Notes under the pieces: generated by a model | Database searches by the model: none | What the model was told of the DNA's origin: nothing | Seen by the model: only the letters and a program-made list of their open reading frames with translations | Program-made: the position numbers and the translations under genes | Shown here: in pieces, positions 1 through 10,427 of the stretch | Position numbering within the stretch: the stretch's first letter is position 1 | Layout: each line of letters opens with the position of its first letter | DNA from: Piezodorus guildinii | Taxonomy: Eukaryota > Arthropoda > Insecta > Hemiptera > Pentatomidae | Direction of reading: 5' to 3' | Length of the DNA stretch: 64,000 nt | Assembly (NCBI GenBank): GCA_023052935.1 | Contig: CM041295.1 | Span: forward strand, 165,993,366 to 166,057,365

Positions 1-1236
1 CAAATGATGATATCCCGACTATTGAATAATTCCATTATTTGAATACATCGGTCCAGGGCGAAGCGTTAGCTCTTATAGCTCCATTCAGTTTGGATGAACC
101 AAACTATCAAAAGGCTTGGGATGCCTTAACAGACAGATACAATAATAAACGATTACTTGCCACAGCTTATGTACATCAAATCATGGAATTTTCTCTTCAA
201 TAAGGACCGCCAACAGTTTAATCTCTCCAGTCCTTTATAATGGTGGTAGCTGAATGTATAGGAGCTTTTCGATCAATCAATGTACCTGACCTAGCCGATT
301 TTCATTGGTTGACATTAGCGTTGAAAAAACTGGATATAGAAACGAGACATAATTTTGAAGTGGAGGTAGTCACGACTGAAAGGCCCACCTTTAAAAAACT
401 TGTAGGTTTCGTGCAAAAAACTTGTAGGAAGGAGTCGAGTCATGCAGCTCTCGGATCCTAAGATTCCTAATTCTCTTAAACATAGGCCTAAAGCGAACAT
501 TTTTGCACCTACCTCTACACCTTCCAATCAATCCAAATCACAAGTATGCTCATGTAAACAGTCTCATATCTTAATGTAATGTCGTATTTTTCGATCTAAA
601 ACGCCAGCGCAACGCTTTTCTTTCTTAAAGGATAAAAAAGTTTGCTTCAATTGCTTAAGACTAGGTCATCGAACATCAGTCTTTCTAGCATTAGGTCGCT
701 GCCGGATTCGTAAGGGTAAACACCATGGCTTCGTGTAAAGAAGGAATCAAATGAACACCCACCAGTCAATCAAAACTATTCTCCAGTTGTGAATAGCCAA
801 GATATTTCATCTGCCTCTGAGCAAAGAGGTTCTAAGGTAGAACCAGGAACATCAATGCTGGTTGGTATGTGTGACGGGACCTGCACAGGTTATTCTTGGC
901 ACTGCCATTGGTCTCATTCCCAATTCAGACAACATACTTCAGCCAGTTCGCTTCTTAGTCGACTGTGGATCTCAATTCTCTCTCATGACAGCGACATGCA
1001 CTAGAAGGTTAGGACTCTTATGGCATGCAACCACTCACACATCACTTGGAGCAGGAGGCGTTAGGAGGCGACCTAAAGTCAAAGAACAGTTGAAGTGCCG
1101 CATTTATCCCAGGATCAATCAAGAGCAATATTTGGAAGTCGAACCTTTGGTTGTTGGCTATATAATGGGAGATACACCTACGACAGCAGAGAGACTAATT
1201 GTCAAGATAAAAACAAGTCCCACATGGGGACAGTAG
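1..1236 (+). pseudogene. BEL/Pao LTR retrotransposon remnant, gag to protease
   Basis: Degenerate gag-protease portion of a BEL/Pao element, cut by the left window edge. Translation at 50-180 gives peptides typical of the BEL gag domain (VQGEALALIAPF, WDALTDRYNN, with L/I-rich spacing), continuing at 240-461 with WLTLALKKLDIETRHNFEVE. A cysteine/histidine stretch at about 630-690 (VCFNCLRLGHRTS) is the remains of a zinc knuckle. At 862-1236 a retropepsin-like segment follows, with FLVDCGSQFSLMT where an active aspartic protease would normally read D-S/T-G; here the core is D-C-G. Several stops and frameshifts separate the pieces, and no reverse transcriptase follows before the SINE at 1389. 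I read it as a dead fragment, older than the neighbouring Jockey copies. The family is inferred from the gag and protease order; it is a different copy from the minus-strand BEL element at 26-34 kb. Confidence 0.7.
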
Positions 1237-1388
1237 ATAAGATTACATTTATTATATTTAAGGAATAATAATTAAAGATTTATATTATTTTATTTTTATC
1301 AGAACTATTTATTTTCTATATTTCAACTGTGGGTATAACTTTAATTATTTTATTTGTATTATTCCTTTTTTTTACATAATCTGGCTTC

Positions 1389-1570
1389 GGGGGGCGGGGT
1401 AGCTGAGCAGGTTAGCGCGCATTGCTTTAAACGCGCGTTGTCTAGCAATACAGAGGACCAAAGAATTTGAAAACCAAACAATTACGAGGTCGATACTGTG
1501 CTGTGGGCTTTTATTTCAGCATTTATCCCCCACTCTCACCCCCTTGCCCGAGGAAGGGGAAAAAAAAAAA
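1389..1570 (+). repeat. tRNA-derived SINE
   Basis: Short GC-richer block in AT-rich DNA. TAGCTGAGCAGG at about 1400 is a full match to the RNA polymerase III A box (TRGCNNAGYNGG), and about 60 bases on, ATTTGAAAACC is a partial B box (8 of 11 positions). The block ends in an A-run at about 1560-1570. It does not fold as a clean tRNA, so a SINE head is the better call than a tRNA gene. No target duplication was identified. Confidence 0.5.
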
Positions 1571-1579
1571 TGTAAATAT

Positions 1580-1611
1580 GGACTTCTGATCAAGTCCTTG
1601 ATCAGAAGTCC
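1580..1611. repeat. Perfect 14-bp hairpin
   Basis: GGACTTCTGATCAA is followed after four bases (GTCC) by its exact reverse complement. It lies between the SINE tail and the 3' part of Jockey B, so it may mark an insertion or deletion scar. Function unknown. Confidence 0.5.
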
Positions 1612-2076
1612 TTATTGTAGTAATCAGTATCTGCGAGCTTTCTTGTCATTTCAGTCTAGTGTGAGAATTTCCAAGTAAAATGCTTGTCAAGATGGAGTCC
1701 AAGGCACCTGGTATGTTAAACAGGGATCAGTTGAACGTTTGCTAAAGGATTTGGTGGGATTTATTGGGATTGATTTTAATTATATATTTTTGACCCCATT
1801 CAACAATGGATCATATGTGAGATTGAATGGTTTGAGATGCAATAGTAGGGATATTATTTATATACAACTAATATGTGTCATCAATGTTGGTAGTAAGGAC
1901 AGTGCTTGGGTGGATAGGAATATCAGCTGTATGCACCATGTAGAAGATGCCTGCGCTAAACCAGCTGACTGAGTGAATACAGATGAGTATAGATTATGGT
2001 TAACCTGAAGGTTCTATCAATATTGTAAGAATGGATTAATAGGAAGTATGTAGGGAAGAGGAACTGACAATGTTTG

Positions 2077-2088
2077 TAAAGTAGTCCT
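2077..2088 (+). repeat. Target-site duplication of Jockey A copy 1, left
   Basis: TAAAGTAGTCCT occurs immediately left of the poly(T) end of Jockey A copy 1 and again at 6591-6602 on its other side, an exact 12-bp match. This fixes both ends of the insertion. Confidence 0.9.
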
Positions 2089-2374
2089 TTTTTTTTTTTT
2101 TTTTTTTTTTTTATAGGAAACAGTTCTTTATTGTGTAATATTACAATCTGTCCAACTCAGGACATTTTTAATAGTGATAACGTACAACATTCATACTACA
2201 TTCACACGATATATACAAAACAATAAATTTATATAATAATAATAATACAATATACATATATACAAAATAAAATCAATAAAAATATATACAAAAGTCACTC
2301 ATACCTATATACAATTCACAACATACAGCACGTGAGTGGAGAATCTAGCCAATGCTAGAACTCCAATATACATG

Positions 2375-5059
2375 TTACAAAAGGTCACGAGGCCACTGCC
2401 GTTTCAACCTTCTAGGTGGGTTGTATGGATGAGTGGAGCTGGATAGGGATTGAGCTAGAGGATTAGGATGATGAATGAGATTCTGGTGGAATTTGAAAAA
2501 TTTGGATGGAATCAGGTCTGAAATAAAAGGAACATTAAGGTCGTGGTGCAAAGTATAGTTGGAAACATAATAAGGAGCACTTAATATTGTACGGAGGACT
2601 TTGGATTGAAAGGATTGAATGCGTTTGATGTTAGTACGTTTAGCTGTCCCCCACAGTTCAAGTCCGTAGGTCCAGATGGGCTTCAGTACTGTCATGTAGA
2701 TTAATAATTTGTTGTCACCTGTAAGTTCAGATTTTCTGTTGAGTAGTCGGTATAACTGTCCGAATCGTCGGTTGAGTTCTTGTCTTTTAAGTCTTGTATG
2801 TGGGTTCCATGTCAATCTTTTGTCTAACAGTAAGCCAAGATACCGGACTGTATCTGAAGGAGGAATCGGAATGGAATTGAAGTAAACTGGCGGACAGGAG
2901 TTTCGTCGAAGGGTGAAGGTTACGTGTTTGCATTTGGCTTCGTTCACCTTTATGCGCCAAGCATTACACCAGTCTTCGATAAGACAAAGGTGTCTTTGCA
3001 GGATTAAGGATGCTGTTTCGGGATCGGAACTGGATGATAGGATGGCGGTGTCGTCTGCAAATGTTGCCAGAAAGGTGTCAGGATGATTAGGAATATCAGC
3101 GGTGTAAAGGATGTAGAGAACGGGTCCCAGGACGCTGCCCTGAGAAACACCGGCCTCAACGGGATAAAAGTTGGGAAATTCTACACCACAGCGTACTTGA
3201 AAGGAGCGGTTTCAGAGATAGGATCTTAGAATGAGGTAGAGAGACTGGGGTAAATGCGTTTTAAGCTTGAAGAGTAATCCAGCGTGCCATACCCGGTCAA
3301 AAGCTTGCGCTATGTCCAGAAACGCACCAGAACAATACTCTTTGCATTCAAGAGCTGAGGAAATATGGTCTACAACTCGGAGCCCCTGTTGAACTGTGGA
3401 ATGCTGAGGACGGAATCCAAACTGATGGGGAGGAAGATTTTGAGATTCTAATATGTGTAGGATACGTTTAAGAAGAAGCCTTTCGAAGATTTTTGAGAGG
3501 ATGGGGAGTAGACTAATAGGCCTGTAGGATGAAGTGTTGTTGGAAGGTTTGCCTGGTTTTAGAAAAAGAATGATAGTGGAATGATTCTATAACAGAGGAA
3601 AATAGGTGGTGCGTAGGATGCAGTTGTAAATGTAAGTAAGGAATATAATAGCTTTTTGCGGAAGTTGTCGGAGGATCTGGGGAGTAAGGAGATCGTGTCC
3701 AGGAGATTTACGGAGGGTCAGTTTTTGGAGAAGGTATTTGACCTCAGAGGGATTAATAGCTTTAGGAGGTAGGGAAGGTGGAATTAGTGACATAAGAAAG
3801 TCTTGCGCTGTTGTGGTGTGATTGATGTGGGATTTCGGGTGAGGAGTGAATACTTTGGAGAGGTGTGTGGCGAATTCCTCGGCTTTATCGTCATCAGACG
3901 CAGCCCAGGAGTCATCACCACGTCGGAGAGGATGGGAAACTTGATGGTATTTTAGGATCTTTTTCGTGACATTCCACAGGAAATTATCACGAGCTGATAG
4001 AGAGGAGAGGTAGGAATTAAAGGACTGGGAACGGAAGGTCGCCAACTCCCTCTTCAATTGTCTACAATAGATGTTATAGGAGCGGCGATCTGTTGGGTGT
4101 CGGGTGCGCTGCCATAATGATCTTGCTCGGCGTTTGGTATGGATGAGGTCTATAATATGTTGTGGAAAATGATTTTGGTGAGGATTTATATTAGAGTGTT
4201 TAGGAGAGGAGGCAGTCCAGACAGCTTTTTGGATGGCGGTGGTAAAGGAATAGACGGAATTATCTAGGTCATCTGGGGTTTTGAGGGTTACTCTGAGGTC
4301 AATATTATCGGTCAGGATTTGGCGAAAAAGGTTCCAGTTGACAGGGCCTCGGATGAATGATGGTGGAATGGGTTTTGGAATTGGAGTGAGAGAAACTTTT
4401 AGGATAAGTGGACTATGGTCTGAGGATAGTTCATCAAGGCGAGTTACAGACAAGTTGAGGGAGCCTAATCCGCTGTGGATAAAGAAGTCGAGGATGTCAG
4501 GATTGCGGTTAGGATCGGTTGGCCAGTAGGTAGGTGAGTCAGGAGGCAGGATATTAAAATTTCGGGAGTTGAGTGCAGACAGCAAATTTCGTCCCCGAGA
4601 ATTCGTGGTTCTGGAACCCCACTGCTGATGCTTGGCGTTTAAGTCTGCACCCAGAATGAAACGATTTCCTAAGGAATCCAGGAAGGATACAAATTCGGAA
4701 TTGGAAATGGAATGTTTAGGAGGGCAGTATGCAGATGTGAGGGTTACCGGAAAGGAAAAAGTCTAGATTACTATGGCTGTGGCTTGTAGGAAATCATAGG
4801 TGGGAAGTGGGAGTAAATGATGAGAGAGGGATTGGTGGACAATGATTGCAGAACCGGCATGGGCTTTGCCGTCTGGGTGGTCAGTACGGTATGTCATGTA
4901 TTGCGGTATTTTGAAGTACTGTTTAGTCGTTAGTCTTGTTTCAGTTATAAGTGCAACATCGATTGTTTTGTCTTGCAACAACGCTGTCAGTTCGTCAGTA
5001 TGATTTCTAACACCATTTGCATTCCAAAGGAGAATGGATAAGGAGTTAGGTGAATTCAT
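2375..5059 (-). pseudogene. Jockey A copy 1 ORF2: APE endonuclease and reverse transcriptase
   Basis: Reads from ATG at 5059 (the first base after the ORF1 stop) to a stop at 2375. The endonuclease covers about 5059-4560 and includes LLWNANGVRNH, TYRTDHPDGKAHAG and ILGADLNAKHQQWG. The reverse transcriptase covers about 3900-2700: motif A FLDIAQAFDRVWHAG near 3310, motif B GVSQGSVLGP near 3130 and motif C TFADDTAILSSS near 3050. The C-terminal part (2375-2947) has LKPIWTYGLELWG. In-frame stops are visible near 4760, at 3587 (FPLL then stop, where copy 2 has Trp) and near 3220, so no full protein can be made. The catalytic aspartates of motifs A and C are retained. Confidence 0.85.
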
Positions 5060-6281
5060 TTAAGGATTTTTCAAGGCAGGAATTAGATTTGATACTAGAT
5101 TTGTAAGGAGTGATATAAGCGGCATAACAAGAGATTTGATTTCGGAGATGAACGATGTCATTAGACTGGTAAGATCTGTGACGTTTGATGGTGGAGGGAT
5201 ATGAGAAATTTGATGTTGAGGAGTTTTTTGAAGATTAGGTAAACTTTGAGGGATAGATTGTTGTACAATAGATTGAGAATGTTGAGGAAAAAGTTGTTCC
5301 GGCAGTGCCTCGACTTCATGACTCTGGCTTCCACCTCCAAGCAAGTGGGCAAATGACACATTAGAATTTACAAGTTTAGATGGTTCTCTTCTGCTTCTGA
5401 TTGGTATAGCTGTTTCATTCGGATCCTGAGGTTTTTGGTATCTGGTCCTGAGTTTCTTGTAGATTTCGCATCCCTTGTAGTTAGCCGGGTGGTCCTTGAG
5501 GCACAGGGCACATACAGCGGGTGTTGATCTTGATCTTGTACATTCTTCTGATTTATGCTGTTCACCGCATTTCACACAGCGTGGTATGTGATGGCAATAA
5601 CTTTTGGTATGACCTGTTATATGCCTGACAGTTATGACACTGAACTATTTCTTTCTTTGTGTAAGGTGTTTCAACTTTTACACGGGTATAGTACAGTCTA
5701 CTGAGGTCATAGATTTTTTCGACTCCTGCTGATGGTTCCAAGTCCACGAAGAATAGAGGCTGTGGACTTTTATCTTTTAGAACGTTGGTGACTTGCCTCA
5801 CTTGGAATCCTAATTCTGTCAGTTTTAGTCTCAGTCAGATATTTTACAATCTTTCTGTAGGTTTCAGCAGTAGTCGGAGATATTTTAGTATCATTGGTTC
5901 TACTTATACATAATAACTATTAGGATCAGTTACTTTGTTTAAATGCGCACACATCAGTTTAAAATTTTTAATATTTTTAACAAATATTGGTGGAGGTAGT
6001 GGTTCCCTGGGTATAGGAGAAGATTCCATGGTTTCTTTTTCATTTTGGAGGATCTCAAATGGATTCGGTGTAAAAAACGGGGATTCATCAGTTATTCCTT
6101 GTGATGATGTGCTGGGCTGTGGTTCATATCCTAATGAGGTAGCTGACATGGTCGCTGGTGGAATTATTTTTTTATTTTGTTCACGGCGGGGTCTCTGTTT
6201 TGTGGGAGACGAGCTAGAACCTGCAGATCTAGATCTTTTACTTGCAGACTTTGAGGACATGACTTGATGAAAATATCTCAT
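5060..6281 (-). pseudogene. Jockey A copy 1 ORF1: zinc-knuckle nucleic-acid-binding protein
   Basis: ORF1 starts at 6281 (the segment to 5904 opens with MRYFHQVMSSKSASKRSRSA) with a Ser/Arg/Lys-rich N-terminus, then PPPIFVKNIKNFKLMCAHLN, an RNA-binding-like segment, and near 5575-5450 zinc knuckles CVKCG/MKCGEQHKSEEC and CALCLKDHPANYKGC. The C-terminus is hydrophobic (LISLLTNLVSNLIPALKNP) and the stop directly abuts ORF2. Frameshifts around 5610, 5810 and 5900 break it into pieces. Copy 2 keeps the first knuckle intact (CHNCQAYGHTKSYC). The role is inferred from Jockey ORF1 proteins, which coat the element RNA. Confidence 0.8.
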
Positions 6282-6590
6282 TGATTAAGAAAATAATAAT
6301 ATTAAATAAATAATGAGATAAGAATTAAAGATAAAAGAAAGATAAGTTAAAGAAAAGCAAGCCCGAGCTTGCCGAGCTAGCTGCAATCAGCTGATCAGTG
6401 ACCCTCCTTTCACTTTTTCGTTATTGTACAAAGTAAATTATAACTTTGCTTACCGAAATTTCTCCAATATTCACTGGCGTAGTATTCCTGAGGTCTAGTG
6501 ATGTTCTCCAGACTGAATTCAAGCGAATTCCTACAGAAAAAAGCAAAAATATGAGAGACGATGTAACGAATGACTGTTATCATCGAGCGC

Positions 6591-6602
6591 TAAAGTAGTC
6601 CT
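6591..6602 (+). repeat. Target-site duplication of Jockey A copy 1, right
   Basis: Second copy of the 12-bp TAAAGTAGTCCT duplication. Directly to its left lies the 5' terminus of the element, whose minus-strand start reads GCGCTCGATGATAACAGTCA. Copy 2 begins almost identically (34290-34310), so this is the full-length 5' end. Confidence 0.9.
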
Positions 6603-7860
6603 GGATACCAAACTTGGTCAAAAGCCGGTTCTATTTCTATGTCGATAAAGGCTCCAGTGTAGAACATTCTGCACTCCAATCTAGTAAATTCTTCACTCTA
6701 ATGTGGAGAATACCACATCTGCCAGATGATGACACTGTTGTATAGTGGAATGGGATGTCCGAAATCCAAACTTGTGGTCTAGAATCACATGATTGAAATC
6801 AAGGATAGAGTGCAGGAGGCATGTGTGGATAAGTTTTTCTAGAATGTTTCCTATAATGGGTTAGAAGGGAACAGGACTATAGGATGATGGGTATTCAAGT
6901 GACTTTTTAGGTTTTGGTATCATTTGATGATAGAATGTTTCCAGAAGTCAGGAAAATGGGTAGAACGGAGTGTGGCATTGTATATATAGGTAAGAACAAG
7001 GATGGCTTTCTGAGGAAGCTATTAAGATGTGGAATGTGATGAGATTGTGATCAGGAGCTTTTTTGGAAGATAAGGTTGAAATTGTTTTAATAACTTTTGA
7101 TAGATGAAACGCTTTAGGCAGAAGGGACATTTGTAGAGGAACAGTTAGCTCTGCTTCAACAAGTGCTATATGAATTGGGTTAAGGATATCAGGATGAAGA
7201 GTAAACGTTTTGGATAGGTGTTCTCTGAATGTTCGGGATTTACCTTGATCGGATCTTGTCCAGGTTTGGGATTCAATGAGAGATGGATGGGTGAAGGTTT
7301 TTTATTATAGTACCTTTGCAGTTGTGATCCATAATGATTTATCTGAAGTTGTTAGGTTTTTTGTAAAGTTCGGAAAACTATGAATTTTTTTATTTCTGTT
7401 TTGATTTTGTTAGCCAGTTTACTGTATTGGGATTTGTCCTATACATATCTTGTTCCATGCCTCTTCTCTCTTGCTCGTCATTTTAAATGACGATACATGA
7501 GCCGGCATGAGATGTGTTGTCTGGGTGATCTGATCTGTATGTAATGTAGTCACATATACAAAAGTGTGATTTTGCAATGCCTATGAAATTGTCGTAAAGA
7601 AATGCATTCAGTTCCCGATGGTTAAGTAGTCTATTTGCATTCCATAAAAGGATAGCTAAAGGATTTTTACTCATCATAAGGTACTGAGAGGAAATTCTAA
7701 TAGAAGTCAGTTAAGGAGGTTGATTAAAGGTCTGATTTTTTTCTGAAGGTCTCAGAGGAACGCTGAAAGAAGTAAGGTTGTATCGGATGAAATTTGGTTA
7801 GGATAGGAATAGTAAGAAGAATCTTGAGTTGGAGGAATAATCTGTTTGGGTAGGGGTTGT

Positions 7861-8464
7861 TCTCTCCATCGCAACATAGCTTCGATGTGTAGCCAACAAT
7901 CACCAGTTTTCACTGTTCATTAATTGGATTTAAAATGCTTACCATGCTAGACTTCAGTTTAAAATTGTTCACATCTGTATAAAGTCAATGTTTACAGAGA
8001 TTAAACACAAGATATGGGCTAATACTACTGTGGAAAACATATTATCACAGAGCTATAGCTACGTGTAACTTCACTTGCAGCCATGACACGTTACTACAAT
8101 TTAAATATTGACAGTAAGTTTCATGATGTTTTTGCTTCATATGATTTAATATTTTCATGTACAGTAATGTTTCAATAATATTTAAAAATATCAATATTTT
8201 AGTTTCAAAAGAATTAAGATATTCATTATATTAACATTATATACAGTAAGAGGTAAGAACTGAGACATATGTAGTTTGTCTACCATGTCTTTACTCATTT
8301 CATTTGCTAGTGATTTTAATTCAATTAAAAACTGAAATACGATATTGTAAATATCAATATTTGTGTGTGGATATTACAGCAATGATGTTATATTCTGTTA
8401 GTTATATGGGAGAAGTTAGTTCAGGGTGCAGTCAAAAGGACAACTTAGTATGAACTTAATTTAT
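7861..8464. other. AT-rich spacer without recognised gene
   Basis: No ORF of interest and no element boundary recognised. A minus-strand stretch at about 8250-8331 has a splice-acceptor look (tttcag) followed by an open frame, but its phase does not fit the candidate exon upstream. The words TTGCAGCCATGACAC near 8082 recur at about 42922, upstream of another Jockey 5' region, so part of this spacer may be an old repeat. Confidence 0.4.
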
Positions 8465-8510
8465 TGGAGCCGACGTTTCGGCCTAAATTATAGGCCTTCT
8501 TCAGAGGATT
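8465..8510 (-). ncRNA. Hammerhead-like ribozyme motif
   Basis: On the minus strand: CTGAAGA, then A, a self-complementary stem GGCC/GGCC around a nine-base loop, then GAAACGTCGG. This matches the hammerhead core CUGANGA - stem II - GAAA, followed by the short ACGU-C expected of the minimal, dimer-type hammerheads described from Penelope-like elements. One extra base sits between the first box and stem II, and stem I pairing is weak. No Penelope reverse transcriptase is nearby. It is a motif call; cleavage is not shown. Confidence 0.5.
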
Positions 8511-8894
8511 GGTGGAGTGGGCCTCACAATAATCAATTGTTGATTGAGATTGTTAGTTAAGATTGATTATCTATTTTTTTCAGAAATAAGACAGGGAAAG
8601 ATCTCCATTTAGTTAAAATATAAAATATGTGGTGAAAAACTTAATCAAAGATAATATTATGTACTTGGCTCATTTACTTAATAAATGAGTTATAACCTAT
8701 AATGCCCTAAAAAAAAAGAACAAAATCAAATAATATGTAAATTAAAGTAAGTGCTTAATGTAATTCTAACATGAATGACACATGAAGGAACAGTAAACTT
8801 TAAAGAATTGAAAGCATATAAATAAATGATCACAGATTAATTATTAAAATTATAATTTAGTTCATTATAATTAATTAAAATTATAAGGACTCAC
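8511..8894. other. AT-rich spacer
   Basis: No coding potential or element end recognised in this stretch between the ribozyme-like motif and the candidate exon. Confidence 0.4.
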
Positions 8895-9000
8895 GTAGAG
8901 CTTCAGTTATTTGTCTATTAAGCGCCTTCAATTTAATTATAATGCCCAACATCATCTTTTCTATCATTTTGACATATTTGAAAGCCCTTAGACCTTCTTT
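8895..9000 (-). CDS. Candidate exon, possibly of the dynein heavy chain-like gene
   Basis: On the minus strand an AG acceptor (AATATGTAG, preceded by a T-rich tract) is followed by 106 open bases and then a consensus donor GTGAGT. The peptide begins KEGLRAFKYVKMIEK and ends KALNRQITEAL; it is helical and heptad-like. It opens in phase 0, which is the phase left by the exon at 23399-23529, so it could be the next stalk exon across a 14.4-kb intron. A phase match happens by chance one time in three, and I see no diagnostic dynein residues, so this is tentative. It could also be an exon of another gene or a chance open stretch. Confidence 0.3.
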
Positions 9001-9399
9001 CTACATATTGACAAACAAAAAAAATCGAGATTATGATGTGTGAAAATATAAATAAAATGTGTATGTATGACTTTATGTGATAATTATTCGGATTTCTTAA
9101 AAAGCTCATTCGACTATTTACAATAGATACCCTAAATCAATACAAAAAAATTAAAAAAGGTTAAATAACTTTGAACATATAAAGTAGGATTAAACCAAAA
9201 CTGCAAAGAGCATTTGAATATTCAGTAGAATCCTTATAATTCGTATTGCCAAGGGTCCATGAGTTAAGTACAAATTATTAGAGTTACCAAATATCAAAAA
9301 GGAAAGTAAAAAGCAAAATTCGAATAGTAATACACTGGTTTAATAAGTGAAATATATATAAAATTAATATATTTAACTCAATATAACATAGAATTGTAT

Positions 9400-9783
9400 A
9401 TTAATATCTATATTCCACTCAATGGGAGTGGCTACATAGACAAAAAAGTGGCACAAAGAATTGGAGAGGCAGAGGAGATTTTTAGTATAGTCAGACGGGT
9501 TTTCTGGGGAAAAGAGAAGAGTTAAAGTGGAAAAAACTAGCCTTCTATAAATCGTCATTCCACCCTATCCTATTGTACACTTCAGAATTGTGGAGTGTCA
9601 CCACAAAACACAGGAGTCAGGTACAGGCCAAGGAAAGGAGGTTCTGCTAACAATAGAAAGGAAGAAACGGAGAGACAGGATACGGCCTAATCTCGATGTC
9701 AAACCGGTGGAGACCATTCTAAAGGAGCACAAAATGAGATTTTTTGGACATCTAAGGATGGATCCAGATATATTATTATACAC
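9400..9783 (+). pseudogene. RTE-like retrotransposon, 3' end of ORF
   Basis: Decayed C-terminus of an endonuclease/reverse-transcriptase polyprotein. Frames at 9420-9560 give KKVAQRIGEAEEIFS and VRRVFWGK, and 9600-9770 gives RRDRIRPNLDVKPVETILKE then FFGHLRMDPD, the tail seen in many arthropod RTE/CFDP2-type elements (compare RFGHVCRIDED near 53330 and WAGHVARM near 22300). Reverse transcriptase motifs are absent, so it is 5'-truncated. The LTR element starts directly after it. Confidence 0.6.
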
Positions 9784-9999
9784 GATATGTGTAAATTAAT
9801 AATTATAGTAATGTATTAATTGAATCTTGTTTACTTTAATCTTACCCTGAATGCCACCTATTGGATTGGTAAACACGATACCTTTGGAAAGGAGATCCAT
9901 GGTATCATTAAATATAGTTTATATATTGACTAAATATAGTAAGTAAGCTAGTTTTTGAAGCTACCGCTGCCTTAGAAAAGCAGCCGGTCAAATCATAGC
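9784..9999 (+). repeat. 5' LTR
   Basis: Begins GATATGTGTAAATTAATAAT and is nearly identical to 14299-14501. The clearest difference is a 13-base stretch (AGCAGCCGGTCAA) near its end that the 3' copy lacks. Typical TG start lies two or three bases in; exact ends uncertain by a few bases. Confidence 0.7.
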
Positions 10000-10427
10000 A
10001 TTTAAATGGCATCCCTTGTGGGGACGTACTTACCAATCCACTATACTTTATATAACATAGCTAAATTAACAATAATATTAATTGTATCAAATTTAATTGA
10101 TTAGGTGGCATTAGGGTTATTAGATTATTTTGATTATATAATAGATCATCACACAGTGTCAAAGTAGTATCCATTTAGATTTAATTTACAGAAACTTGAC
10201 CTTTCTTCTTAATTATTGTTTTTGTTATGCCTCTGTATTAATATTCTCCTATTGTTTGCGAATCTTATTAAAGTGGCTATTTTTTTTTGTTTATGTTATT
10301 GCTTGAGTATATTTCATAATATTTTCTTCGTTTTTTTTATTGGTTGTGTTAGCGTTTAAACCCACCATTAAGATTTTTTGAATATTTCATTAAACGGGGT
10401 ATTTTCTTACGCACACAATTTTCAATT

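Larger units (their letters stand above)
2089..6590 (-). mobile_element. Full-length Jockey-clade element, family A, copy 1
   Basis: About 4.5-kb non-LTR retrotransposon on the minus strand with poly(A) tail (T-run at 2089-2112), 3' untranslated region (2113-2374), ORF2 (2375-5059), ORF1 (5060-6281) and a 5' untranslated region to 6590. The endonuclease start (LLWNANGVRNH) and the three ORF1 zinc knuckles are Jockey-like. It sits in the reverse transcriptase of Jockey B and is bounded by a 12-bp target duplication. Point stops and small frameshifts in both ORFs make it non-autonomous now. High similarity to copy 2 (29994-34311) points to relatively recent activity of the family. Confidence 0.9.
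1613..7860 (-). mobile_element. Jockey-clade element, family B, split by a nested Jockey A
   Basis: Two blocks of one minus-strand element: 1613-2088 (reverse transcriptase region) and 6591-about 7860 (rest of the reverse transcriptase, endonuclease start and end of ORF1). Both align, in order and orientation, with family C at 35669-42740. For example the sequence across the break at 2088/6603 matches 36690-36745 without a gap once the nested copy is removed. The ORF2 start survives at 7677 (LLWNANRLLNH, then TYRSDHPD and HAGSC). A palm-region remnant reads SSKKAPDHNLITFH (7060-7100). Many stops make it inactive. Much of ORF2, including most of the endonuclease, is deleted between about 7300 and 7480. 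The 5' end is truncated and I see no intact ORF1. Confidence 0.75.

Noticed and set aside
1400..1460. tRNA gene
   Set aside because: A and B box-like words are present but the sequence does not fold as a complete tRNA and continues into an A-rich tail; called a SINE. The same applies to 27272-27552 and 55735-56006.
8250..8331. Minus-strand exon candidate after a tttcag acceptor
   Set aside because: Open in a phase that does not follow the candidate exon at 8895-9000; in the needed phase it hits a stop at once. No dynein features.
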